From Myxococcota bacterium (GTDB taxonomy: Bacteria > Myxococcota_A > UBA9160 > PR03): DNA of 6,720 bases. Shown piece by piece: positions 1 to 6,720 of the stretch (position 1 is the stretch's first letter; each line of letters starts with the position of its first letter). The DNA lies in NCBI GenBank assembly GCA_030066475.1, contig JASJBO010000385.1:1-6720 (forward strand), written 5' to 3'. The notes below the pieces were generated by a model that searched no databases, was not told the DNA's origin, and worked only from the letters and a program-made list of their open reading frames with translations. A program made the translations under genes and the position numbers.

Positions 1-263
1 TCGCCGTCGGTGTTCTCCTGCTCCGGGTTGGCCGCGTCCGGGCAGTTGTCGCGATCGTCGGAGATCCCGTCGCCCTCCGGGTCGTCGCAGGCGTCGCCGG
101 CTCCGCCAGGGTGCACCGCGTCGGACTGCTCGGCGTTCGCGGCGAGGGGGCAGTTGTCGCTGCCGTCGTCGATGCCGTCGCCGTCGAAGTCCGGATCGTA
201 GGGGTCCGTCCCCAACGACAGCTCCTCCTGATTCGTGAGACCGTCGTCGTCGAGGTCACCGGC
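1..263 (-). repeat. Thrombospondin type 3 repeat block 2 (protein-level repeats, residue 668 onward)
   Basis: The block begins with DLDDDGLTNQEELSLGTDP, followed by DFDGDGIDDGSDNCP and then GDACDDPEGDGISDDRDNCP. The D-x-D-x-D-G spacing and the paired Cys residues are the calcium-binding and disulfide signature of TSP3 repeats. At DNA level the conserved Asp-Asn-Cys-Pro appears as near-identical words around 41-52 and 150-160. The array continues past base 1, so the number of repeats is unknown. Confidence 0.85.
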
Positions 264-2264
264 CGGGTCGAGGAAGTCCAGCATCGTGCCGACGCCCCGG
301 ATGGCGACGTCGTCGAGATACCAGCCGGAGTAGAGCGAGTGGTCTTCACTCTCGTAGCGGAAGCGGATCCGCACCGTCTGGCCGGACCAGGCCGAGAGAT
401 CGAACGAGCGGCGCGTGTACTCGGGGTGGAAGCCCGAACGCGTCTCGAGCGCCGTCCAGCTCGCGCCGGCGTCGCTCGACACCTCCACCACCGCGTCGCT
501 GAAGCGCGTGCTGAGCCAGCTCACGTACTCGAGCCAGGGGGTCGAATCGACCGGAAGCCCGATGGCGGGCGAGACGAGGCTCTCGCTGACTCCCTCCGCG
601 GGGGCCGCTGCCAGTCCGGTCGCCCAGACCCGCGTGCCGGAGAAGGCCCTCTCCGGCCCCGAGGCGGGCACGCCGTGCTCCCAGAGGAGACCGGGCGCCG
701 AGAAGCCGCCGTCGTCGACCTCGAAGGTCTCGATGGGGGCCAGCATCTCGATCCCGATGCGGTCGGTGTCCTCGGCGCCGAGGCGCACGGTCTCGCCCAT
801 GGGGTCGCTCACGTCGATCTCGAACGCCCCGGCGACGAACTCCACCTTCACGCGCGCGGTTCCACCGCCTTCGAGCAGGATGCCCTGCGTCGCGGTCGAC
901 CCGAACCGCGCGGAGCCGTTCACGGTCAGCGTGGCCCGCACGCCCGGCAGGTCGGGCAGCGGCGACCCGTCGCGCGTCTCCAGCCGGTAGCGGACGCGCA
1001 CCGAGTCGCCGGCGAGCGCGACGCTCCACGCGGGGGACGGCACGATCGTCAGCGCCAGCCCCGGAAACGGATCGCAGGCATCGCCCAGCCCGTCCCGATC
1101 GAGGTCGGGCTGCTCCGGGTTCGAGAGCGCCGGACAGTTGTCGCAGGGACTTCCCCAGCCGTCCCCGTCCGGATCGTCCTGGAGCGGGTTCGGATCGAGC
1201 GGGCAGCTGTCGTCCGTCCCGCTCCAGCCGTCGCCATCGGGATCACCGGGCGGCGCGCGGTCCGGCAGCTCGAAGACCCGGATGCCCGACGGGGTCGAGA
1301 GGGCGATCCACTGACCCGTGTCGGAGATCGACATGACGCCGTCACCGAACGTCTGCGACGCGCCGACGTTCTCACCGATCGGCATCCGCCCGATCTCGCC
1401 CAGCCCATCCGTATCGAAGAGGACGAGCTCGTCGTGCTGCGGCTCCACGCCGTAGAGCACGTCCGCCACCGAGTCGAACACGAACCCGCCCAGGATGCCG
1501 GGGATCTCGCCGACCGCGAGCCGGCTGGCGGTGAAGAGCTTGACGCCCGTCTCCACTTCGACGCCGATCAGCGTCGCGTTCCGGTCGACGCCCGAGGCGG
1601 AGTTCCAGCGGGCGACCGAATGGATCTGGGGGGAGAACCGGTCCGCTTCGGCGTCGTACGTGAAGACCGGCCGGGCGTCCGAGAAGACCAGAAGGGTGCG
1701 GTCGGCACCGCGCCCGATCGATGCCTCGCCCCGGATCGGCTCGTACCCAAAGGTAGAGAGAGGGACGATCGACAGACTCCCAGTCGCCGTGTCCAGCTCC
1801 CGCAGCTTTCCTGACCCGCGGGTCGTCGTCATCCCCAATCCCGTCGAGGTGATCGCGACGTCCCACGCCCCGTACTCATGGGACCCGGGGTCGAAGGAGA
1901 TCCTCGTCACCCGCCCGGTCGCGACGTCGATCCTCGCGAAGGCGCCCTGCCCGCCCGTGCGGTAGTGCTCGGCCACGTAGAGGGCCGTCCCGTCCGGCGT
2001 GACGTCGAGGGCGTTGAGCGGCCCGCCCAGACCAAAGGCGGGCAGCCGCCTGCCGCCGGGCAGCTCGAACCGCTCGACCGCACCGGACTCCGTGGTGACG
2101 TAGAGCCAGCGCCCCAGCGGGTCGAAGACGTGGTCGCGGCGATCGGGAACCGGCAGCAGGAGGTCCGCCGACGCCGCTTGCGGAAGCCAGGCCAGCAGGA
2201 GGCAGAGCAGCAGGGTCGCGCCGGATCCGACCGCGCGGGTCGCCTGGTACCGCTCTCGCTGCAT
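1..2264 (-). CDS. Secreted multidomain protein with beta-propeller-like N-terminus and thrombospondin type 3 repeats (C-terminus cut by window edge)
   Basis: The reading frame is open from ATG at 2264 to base 1: at least 754 residues with no stop. Residues 1-33 are a signal peptide: basic start, a Leu-rich core at 18-27, and an A-S-A cleavage site before Asp34. Residues 35 to about 335 hold repeated beta-strand motifs such as ALDVTPDGTALYVAEH, typical of YncE/lactonase-like beta-propellers. Residues 338-400 are TSP3 calcium-binding repeats (DPDGDGW, CDNCP, GDACD). Residues about 402-500 look like an Ig-like beta domain. Residues about 510-655 resemble the MAM/immune-inhibitor-A-like sandwich, ending in GWYLDDV (647-653). 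A second TSP3 block starts near 668. The start lies 46 bases after the lipase stop, so co-transcription is likely; its ribosome site is weak (only GAAGAG, 12 bases upstream). I infer a surface or extracellular binding or scaffold protein. No catalytic motif was recognised, and the true C-terminus, possibly a sorting signal, is not visible. Confidence 0.88.
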   Translation of the reverse strand, partial: MQRERYQATRAVGSGATLLLCLLLAWLPQAASADLLLPVPDRRDHVFDPLGRWLYVTTESGAVERFELPGGRRLPAFGLGGPLNALDVTPDGTALYVAEHYRTGGQGAFARIDVATGRVTRISFDPGSHEYGAWDVAITSTGLGMTTTRGSGKLRELDTATGSLSIVPLSTFGYEPIRGEASIGRGADRTLLVFSDARPVFTYDAEADRFSPQIHSVARWNSASGVDRNATLIGVEVETGVKLFTASRLAVGEIPGILGGFVFDSVADVLYGVEPQHDELVLFDTDGLGEIGRMPIGENVGASQTFGDGVMSISDTGQWIALSTPSGIRVFELPDRAPPGDPDGDGWSGTDDSCPLDPNPLQDDPDGDGWGSPCDNCPALSNPEQPDLDRDGLGDACDPFPGLALTIVPSPAWSVALAGDSVRVRYRLETRDGSPLPDLPGVRATLTVNGSARFGSTATQGILLEGGGTARVKVEFVAGAFEIDVSDPMGETVRLGAEDTDRIGIEMLAPIETFEVDDGGFSAPGLLWEHGVPASGPERAFSGTRVWATGLAAAPAEGVSESLVSPAIGLPVDSTPWLEYVSWLSTRFSDAVVEVSSDAGASWTALETRSGFHPEYTRRSFDLSAWSGQTVRIRFRYESEDHSLYSGWYLDDVAIRGVGTMLDFLDPAGDLDDDGLTNQEELSLGTDPYDPDFDGDGIDDGSDNCPLAANAEQSDAVHPGGAGDACDDPEGDGISDDRDNCPDAANPEQENTDG
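1065..1253 (-). repeat. Thrombospondin type 3 repeat block 1 (residues 338-400)
   Basis: Three Asp-rich units follow one another: DPDGDGWSGTDDSCP, then DDPDGDGWGSPCDNCP, then DLDRDGLGDACDPFPG. Cys397 closes the last one. The block sits between the beta-propeller-like region and the Ig-like region, so it probably acts as a calcium-stiffened linker. TSP3 repeats are known to bind calcium in this way; the linker role here is inferred. Confidence 0.82.
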
Positions 2265-2310
2265 CGACCGCTGCTGCTCTTCGTTCCGCGCCCAACCGAC
2301 CCGAGGCAGC

Positions 2311-4548
2311 CTACCAGGATGGGCCGGCTGCGCCATCGCGCCACCACTCGCGCGGCAGCAAGGACTCGATCTCCCCGGCGGCCTCCGCCCCGATGGCGTA
2401 CCCGAGGCGCCGGTAGGCCTCGAACTGGCTCTCGTCGAAGAACTGGTCGGCGGTGGACTCGTCGGGGTAGGTCTCGTGGGCCCGGCGGTAGCCGCGCAGG
2501 CGAAGGCTCAGCCCTCTCAAAAAAGTGCTCTTCACGTAGACGATCGTTCCGCTGTAGGTCGCGTCGTAGCGGATGCGGCCGACCGCGAAGCCCTGCTCCG
2601 CGCACGTCGCCCGCGCGATCGGGTCCTCGTCACCGCTGGGGATCAGCTTCTCGAGATGCCCGTCGTCGAAGTCGATGCGGACGCCCGGGAAGTCCTCGGA
2701 CACCCGCTCCGCGGCGATGCGGAGGTCGCCGAACGCGAAGCCGGGATCGGCGGCCCCGTCGATCGCCAGGATGAACTTGCAGCGACGTCGCACCAGCTCG
2801 TAGATCCCCAGGTTCTCGAAGTGGCCGCCGTCGCTGATCTCGAGGTTCCGGCTCGTCTCGGTGTAGCCGTTAGCGGCGATCTGGTAGACCATCGCGAGGA
2901 AGTGGCTGGGCGTGCGCGAGCGCTGTTGGGCACGGCGCGGGTGCGGAATCCAGTAGCCGAGTCGCACTTGGAGCAGGTTCATCAGCACCGCGACGGCCTT
3001 CTGCCGCATCGGGCCGACGCCGCCGACGCCCGTGTTCGGGTGCGCTGCCGCACCCGAGATCGCCATGGCGGTCGCGAGCGCCATGCTGTCCTGCGCGAAC
3101 TCTTCGGTCCTGCGATAGCCGGTCGCGTCGCTGCCGCAGAAGCGCGGCGAGAGCACGAAGCTGTCCCCCCCGCGAAGCTGGAGCCGCGGCCGCGGGGAGT
3201 CGACCAGCACGAGGTTGGTATTGATCAGGTGGTAGGGGCCCCGATGGGGCTGCTCGCCCTCGAGCTTCAGGTCGCTCAGCAGCACGGCGTCGGCGTCGCG
3301 GGCGGGGCCCGTCCGGTTGGCGAGGCCGTCCGCCGGCGCCGGCAGGAAGGTTTCCATCAGCCGATCCCGGTAGAAGCGATGCAGGCCGATGTAGTTCAGG
3401 TTCGAGCGGAAGCCCACGAGCAGACCGACTCCCAGGGCGACGCCCAGCCCGATCTTCTCTGCCAGGCCGTCGTACCACAGGCCGGCCAGGCCGTAGGCGA
3501 GGAGCAGCAGGCCGTAGATCAGCAGCACCGCGCCCACCCCGGCCACCACGCCCAGCGGCAGTCGCGACTTGTCGTTCCCGCCGCCCGTGAAGGAGGGAAT
3601 CGCGGCCAGCGCGCCCAGGACGAGGGAGAGGGCCCCGGTCTCCTCCACGCTCTCTTTGAGCTCGCCTGCCGCGAAGCGAAGCGAGGCGAGCACGAGTAGG
3701 GCCAGCGTCGCCTTCAGGACCAGTCCGGCCCAGCGCTCGAAGCCGCGGCGGAGGCGATAGCGGCTCCAGCCGATCTGCTTGATGACGCGCGCGAAGAACG
3801 TCGAGACCGCGTACACCAGGCAGGCCAGCGCGAACACGCCCAGCAGGCCGAGTCCGAGCCAGAGCGACACGACCATCTTGTTCTCGTCCTTGGGCTCGTT
3901 GCTCCAGTCCAGACGACCCTCCTCGATCGACCCATCCAGGACGAAGAACGCGACGAAGACCGCCGTCACGACCGGCAGCCAGACGCCGAGGCTCACGATC
4001 ATGCCGCGCAGGACCACCGAGATGCCCGACAGCAGCGTGATGTCCGAATCGGGGGTGAGGTAGTTGCCGTGCGCGCGCAGATAGCGCAACAGCTTCGCCT
4101 GCCAGCCCTCGTCGGCATCCGGCGCCCGATCCGCCTCGGGATCCTCCGTGCCGAAGGGGAAGTCGTCGGCGTCGAGACCGAACGGAACGGGCACGTCCTG
4201 CGGCGGGCGGAGCTGCTCGGCGTGGCGGCTCAGGAACCAGCTCAGCGAGGCGCCCAGGTACCCCCCGCCCGAGACCGTCGACAGGTAGTCGAAGCGCGAC
4301 ACGAGCTTGCGCGCGCCGAGGGCCTGGAGCACGCCCAGCGCGAAGGTCGCGGACCGGATGCCGCCGCCCGAGATCGCGAGCCCCGCTGTCTCGACGCCCT
4401 TCGGAGGGGCGACGCCGCGGCGAGCTGCCATCTCGGCTCGCTCGGCCGCCAGGATCTCGTCCCGGGCCTCCGCCCAGCCGATCGGGTCGGGGCTGTCGGC
4501 GTCGCGCTGCTTCCAGGCGCGGAAGCTGTCTTTCTCGGTCGCGGACAA
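2311..4548 (-). CDS. Patatin-like phospholipase with an inserted multi-pass membrane region
   Basis: This is a predicted serine acyl hydrolase of phospholipids or related lipids. Residue numbers count from an alternative ATG at 4683. The patatin fold opens with an oxyanion motif SGGGIRSA (105-112). The nucleophile Ser138 lies in STVSGGGYLG, and the dyad Asp618 in SDGGHFENLG. These motifs match the large membrane patatins of proteobacteria. Between Ser and Asp lies an insert with hydrophobic stretches at about 221-249, 270-296, 317-335, 350-363, 375-402 and 408-425, followed by a conserved-looking LHRFYRDRL (434-442). There is no signal peptide, so the inner membrane with a cytoplasmic catalytic domain is the likely location, by inference. 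I prefer the TTG at 4548 (745 aa): GAGGTG lies six bases upstream, and the preceding 45 codons are Arg/Gly-rich with off-pattern codons including three GTA. The ATG at 4683 (790 aa) lacks a clear ribosome site. Function is confident, start is moderate. Confidence 0.9.
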   Translation of the reverse strand: MSATEKDSFRAWKQRDADSPDPIGWAEARDEILAAERAEMAARRGVAPPKGVETAGLAISGGGIRSATFALGVLQALGARKLVSRFDYLSTVSGGGYLGASLSWFLSRHAEQLRPPQDVPVPFGLDADDFPFGTEDPEADRAPDADEGWQAKLLRYLRAHGNYLTPDSDITLLSGISVVLRGMIVSLGVWLPVVTAVFVAFFVLDGSIEEGRLDWSNEPKDENKMVVSLWLGLGLLGVFALACLVYAVSTFFARVIKQIGWSRYRLRRGFERWAGLVLKATLALLVLASLRFAAGELKESVEETGALSLVLGALAAIPSFTGGGNDKSRLPLGVVAGVGAVLLIYGLLLLAYGLAGLWYDGLAEKIGLGVALGVGLLVGFRSNLNYIGLHRFYRDRLMETFLPAPADGLANRTGPARDADAVLLSDLKLEGEQPHRGPYHLINTNLVLVDSPRPRLQLRGGDSFVLSPRFCGSDATGYRRTEEFAQDSMALATAMAISGAAAHPNTGVGGVGPMRQKAVAVLMNLLQVRLGYWIPHPRRAQQRSRTPSHFLAMVYQIAANGYTETSRNLEISDGGHFENLGIYELVRRRCKFILAIDGAADPGFAFGDLRIAAERVSEDFPGVRIDFDDGHLEKLIPSGDEDPIARATCAEQGFAVGRIRYDATYSGTIVYVKSTFLRGLSLRLRGYRRAHETYPDESTADQFFDESQFEAYRRLGYAIGAEAAGEIESLLPREWWRDGAAGPSW

Positions 4549-4554
4549 GGGGAG

Positions 4555-4560
4555 CACCTC
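4555..4560 (-). promoter_or_regulatory. Putative ribosome binding site deciding the lipase start
   Basis: On the minus strand GAGGTG is followed by six bases and then TTG at 4548-4546, in frame with the lipase. An in-frame GTG (4557-4555) overlaps the site and is a weaker candidate. The upstream ATG at 4683 has no comparable purine-rich site at a suitable distance. Confidence 0.45.
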
Positions 4561-4662
4561 GGGGAGGCGCTCGAGCCGGCAGCGCGAGCCTACTACGGGG
4601 GTGGATCGCGAGTCACGCCCGATCGCCCCGGCTTGCGCCCTGCCGCCGAGGAGCGGTACCGT

Positions 4663-4674
4663 CCGACCGGTCGG
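4663..4674. promoter_or_regulatory. Perfect 12-base palindrome, possible operator
   Basis: The sequence CCGACCGGTCGG equals its own reverse complement and is followed by a further TCGG, giving overlapping GACC/GGTC half-sites. Short palindromes built on GACC/GGTC are common among TetR-family operators, and lipid and P450 genes are often controlled by such repressors; the link here is inferred. It sits 41 bases before the P450 start codon. In a GC-rich genome a chance GC palindrome is possible. Confidence 0.35.
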
Positions 4675-4715
4675 TCGGCCCATCGAACGGCCGGCGCGCC
4701 CCAGGAGTCGAACCG

Positions 4716-5960
4716 ATGTCGATCACCACGGGCTACGAGCTCGTCCATCCCGACTACTACGCCATGCACGGTCCGCCCTATCCCGTGTGGGACCGGCTGC
4801 GCGCGGAGTCGCCGGTGCACTGGTGCCAGATCGACGAGGTCGAGCCCTTCTGGGCGGTCACCCGCCAGGACGACATCAAGCAGATCTCGAAGAGCCCCGA
4901 CCTCTTCCTCAGCGCGCCGGGCATCACCCTGATGCCCACCGACCGCGTCATCAACGAGGAAGAGGGCATCGGCGCCATGCGCGTGGTGATCAACACCGAC
5001 CCGCCCGAGCACCGCGACCTGCGCAAGGTGCTGAGCCCCTCGCTGACCCCGCGCGCGCTGAAGGTGATGGAGAGCGCGATCGAGAAGAGCGCGGTGGAGC
5101 TGGTCGACGCGCTCGCGGGCGACGGCAGCGAGAACGAGACCGACCTGGCCATGGGCATCGCGGTCAGCCATCCCCTGCGCGTGCTCGCCAAGGCGCTCGG
5201 CGTGCCGGAGGATCAGGAGCAGAAGATCCTCGAGCTGTCGAACCGGCTGTTCGCCCCGGACGACCTCGAGCTCGGCGGCGGCCGGCGGTCGCCCGAGGAC
5301 TTCGCGAAGCTCGGCCAGGACTTCCTCGAGCTGTTCCTGCCGATCATCCAGGACCGCCGCCAGAACCCGACGGACGACCTCGCCAGCGTGATCGCGAACG
5401 CGCGGATCCACGGCGAGCCGATGGGCGCCATGGAGACGCTCGGCTACTACCTGATCGTCTTCAGCGCGGGCCACGACACGACCAAGAACTCGCTGGCGGG
5501 CGGCTTCTGGCAGCTGATCGAGAACCCGGACGAGTTCGCCAAGGTGCAGCAGGACCTGTCTCGGGCGCCCGATGCGGTCGAGGAGATGATCCGCTGGGCC
5601 TCGCCCGTGAACTTCATGAAGCGCACGGCCGCGCGCGACACCGAGGTGGCGGGGCAGAAGATCCGCGAGGGCGAGGCGGTGGCGATGTTCTACGCCTCGG
5701 CCAACCGCGACGAGAGCGTCTTCGAGGACCCGTACCGCTTCCGGGTCGACCGGCGCCCGAACCGGCACCTCGCCTTCGGCTACGGCGAGCACTTCTGCAT
5801 GGGCGCCCACTTCGCCCGCCGCAGCATGCGCGCGATCGTCGAGCAGCTCGCCCGCCGGGTCGAGCACTGGGAGCTCACCGCCGAGCCCGAGTGGATCCGC
5901 GCCAGCTTCGTGGTCGGTCTGAAGCACCTGCCGGTCCGCTACAAGATCCGCGCGAGCTGA
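4716..5960 (+). CDS. Cytochrome P450 monooxygenase (soluble bacterial type)
   Basis: A complete 414-residue haem monooxygenase, normal length for soluble bacterial P450s, with no membrane anchor. It would insert one oxygen atom from O2 into a substrate, using electrons from a ferredoxin system that is not encoded here. All family landmarks are present. The I-helix has A251-G-H-D254-T255-T256 with the acid/alcohol pair. The K-helix ExxR is E290-M-I-R293, and the PERF-like region is Y340-R341-F342. The haem loop FGYGEHFCMG (354-363) has Cys361 as thiolate ligand. The C-terminal FVVGLKHLPVRY and the segment around FMKRTAARDTEVAG recall the group that includes actinobacterial CYP124/125/142, which oxidise sterol or branched lipid side chains. 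That is a resemblance from memory, so the substrate is unproven. AGGAG (4703-4707), eight bases upstream, supports the start. It is divergent from the lipase and followed by an acyl-CoA dehydrogenase, which favours a lipid catabolic role. Confidence 0.95.
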   Translation: MSITTGYELVHPDYYAMHGPPYPVWDRLRAESPVHWCQIDEVEPFWAVTRQDDIKQISKSPDLFLSAPGITLMPTDRVINEEEGIGAMRVVINTDPPEHRDLRKVLSPSLTPRALKVMESAIEKSAVELVDALAGDGSENETDLAMGIAVSHPLRVLAKALGVPEDQEQKILELSNRLFAPDDLELGGGRRSPEDFAKLGQDFLELFLPIIQDRRQNPTDDLASVIANARIHGEPMGAMETLGYYLIVFSAGHDTTKNSLAGGFWQLIENPDEFAKVQQDLSRAPDAVEEMIRWASPVNFMKRTAARDTEVAGQKIREGEAVAMFYASANRDESVFEDPYRFRVDRRPNRHLAFGYGEHFCMGAHFARRSMRAIVEQLARRVEHWELTAEPEWIRASFVVGLKHLPVRYKIRAS

Positions 5961-6054
5961 CGGGCCGCGCCCCGCGACGGCGACCGAGGCGCGTGGCACA
6001 TGCCGCCGGGGAGGGGTTCGCGTACCCTTCCGTTCCCCAACCGAGGAGATTGAA

Positions 6055-6720
6055 ATGGCCGGTCTCGAGACCACCGAGGAGATGAACGACCTGCGGATGT
6101 CGCAGGAGGTGCGCCCGCTGTACGAGAAGGTCGTGGCCTTCATCCGCGAGGAGGTGGAGCCGGTCACCCACGAGTTCTTCCGCCTCGGCGAGGACCGCAC
6201 CGACCGCTGGTCCTGGGCGCCCGGTCAGCTCGAGCTGCTCGACGGGCTGAAGGCGAAGGCCAAGGCCAACGACCTCTGGAACTTCTTCCTGCCCGACGAC
6301 GAGACGGGGCAGGGGCTCAGCAACCTGGACTACGCGTACATCGCGGCCCAGCTCGGCCGGAACCCGATCGCCTCCGAGTGCCTCAACTGTTCGGCCCCGG
6401 ACACCGGCAACATGGAGGTGCTCGAGCGGGTCGGCACGCCGGAGCAGAAGGAGCGCTGGCTCAAGCCGCTCCTGAACGGCGAGATCCGCTCGGCCTACGC
6501 GATGACCGAGCCCGACCTCGCCTCGTCGGACGCCAAGAACATCGCCTGCCAGGCGCGGCTCGAGGGCGACGAGTGGGTCCTCAACGGCGAGAAGTACTAC
6601 ATCTCCGGCGCCGGCGACCCGCGTTGCAAGATCATGATCGTGATGGTGCAGACGAGCCCGGACGCCCCGCCCCACCTCCGCCAGTCCCAGATCCTGGTGC
6701 CGACCGACGCGCCCGGCGTC
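6055..6720 (+). CDS. Acyl-CoA dehydrogenase, ACAD10/11-like (C-terminus cut by window edge)
   Basis: The first 222 residues of a FAD-dependent acyl-CoA dehydrogenase, roughly half the usual 400 or so. The family catalyses alpha,beta-dehydrogenation of acyl-CoA thioesters. The helical N-terminal domain spans about residues 1-140. It includes NFFLPDD and SAPDTGNMEVL (113-123), the latter characteristic of the ACAD10/ACAD11 branch. The middle beta domain opens with YAMTEPDLASSDA (148-160), the usual flavin and substrate contact segment, and continues through LNGEKYYISGAGDP. The catalytic base and C-terminal helices lie beyond the window. GAGGAG (6043-6048), six bases before the ATG, fixes the start. 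The 94-base gap after the P450 has no convincing terminator or promoter, so co-transcription is plausible. ACAD10/11 enzymes act on 4-hydroxyacyl-CoAs after phosphorylation by a linked kinase. Whether this protein does so is inference, and no kinase is visible here. Confidence 0.93.
   Translation, partial: MAGLETTEEMNDLRMSQEVRPLYEKVVAFIREEVEPVTHEFFRLGEDRTDRWSWAPGQLELLDGLKAKAKANDLWNFFLPDDETGQGLSNLDYAYIAAQLGRNPIASECLNCSAPDTGNMEVLERVGTPEQKERWLKPLLNGEIRSAYAMTEPDLASSDAKNIACQARLEGDEWVLNGEKYYISGAGDPRCKIMIVMVQTSPDAPPHLRQSQILVPTDAPGV

Larger units (their letters stand above)
4549..4715. promoter_or_regulatory. Divergent intergenic control region between the lipase and P450 genes
   Basis: If the lipase starts at TTG 4548, these 167 bases separate two divergent genes and should hold both promoters. 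A weak promoter-like pair for the P450 is TTGCGC (4633-4638) and TACCGT (4657-4662), spaced 18 bases, each matching the sigma-70 consensus at only three of six positions. A perfect 12-base palindrome lies just downstream of it. The P450 ribosome site AGGAG is at 4703-4707. If the ATG at 4683 is the real lipase start, only 32 bases are truly non-coding. Confidence 0.4.

Noticed and set aside
41..160. Repeated CAGTTGTCGC words, considered as a short DNA repeat or CRISPR-like array
   Set aside because: They encode the Asp-Asn-Cys-Pro core of TSP3 repeats, with irregular spacing and protein-level constraint.
111..1814. Long plus-strand open frame of 567 codons opposite the secreted-protein gene
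   Set aside because: It is Arg/Ala/Val-rich with no recognisable domain. The opposite strand encodes clear TSP3 and beta-sandwich motifs. Long antisense frames are expected at this GC content.
2202..2204. Cys21 in the signal peptide, considered as a lipoprotein attachment site
   Set aside because: The preceding residues are LLL, which do not fit a lipobox, and a better signal peptidase I site (ASA) occurs at residues 31-33.
2476..3699. Plus-strand open frame of 407 codons opposite the lipase
   Set aside because: Low-complexity translation without motifs. The minus strand holds the catalytic Asp motif and membrane segments over the same bases.
5994..5999. TGGCAC resembling a sigma-54 -24 element before the ACAD gene
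   Set aside because: No GC doublet follows at the required ten-base spacing after GG, so the -12 element is missing.
6014..6027. Inverted repeat GGGT/ACCC in the P450-ACAD gap, considered as a terminator
   Set aside because: The stem is only four bases and no T-tract follows.
4593..6200. Minus-strand open frame of 535 codons opposite the P450
   Set aside because: The plus strand has every P450 landmark in frame; this translation is a compositional shadow. The same holds for the 592-codon plus frame at 4307-6085.
5875..6675. Minus-strand open frame of 266 codons over the acyl-CoA dehydrogenase
   Set aside because: No domain or plausible ribosome site was seen, and the opposite strand encodes a clear ACAD with a strong ribosome site.

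Overview
The window is a GC-rich (about two thirds G+C by eye) chromosomal segment from a bacterium. It holds four real genes in two divergent pairs. Thrombospondin type 3 (TSP3) repeats on a large secreted protein, a patatin-like lipase carrying a membrane insert, and a soluble P450 beside an ACAD10/11-type acyl-CoA dehydrogenase suggest a Gram-negative of the deltaproteobacterial or myxobacterial kind. This placement rests on gene content only and is tentative. No rRNA, tRNA, CRISPR array, insertion sequence or phage gene was seen.

Minus-strand pair (4548 down to 1). The upstream gene encodes a patatin-like phospholipase. Its Ser-Asp dyad is split by a large insert with about six hydrophobic segments. 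After a 46-base gap comes a secreted multidomain protein: signal peptide, beta-propeller-like N-terminal half, a TSP3 block, an Ig-like region, a MAM/immune-inhibitor-A-like beta-sandwich, and a second TSP3 block. It is still open at base 1, so its C-terminus is missing. The close spacing suggests one transcript that makes a membrane lipid hydrolase and an exported, probably calcium-binding, surface protein.

Plus-strand pair (4716 to 6720). A complete soluble cytochrome P450 (4716-5960) is followed 94 bases later by the N-terminal 222 residues of an acyl-CoA dehydrogenase of the ACAD10/11 type (6055 onward, cut by the window end). Together they suggest oxidative breakdown of a lipid, hydroxy-fatty acid, sterol or terpenoid substrate. 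No redox partner for the P450 lies in the window.

The shared control region is 4549-4715 if the lipase starts at the TTG I prefer. It holds a perfect 12-base palindrome (4663-4674) that could be an operator for a TetR-like repressor. Nothing here is plainly a new system. The items most worth a second look are the lipase plus TSP3-protein pair, the P450 plus ACAD10/11-like pair, and the palindrome between them.
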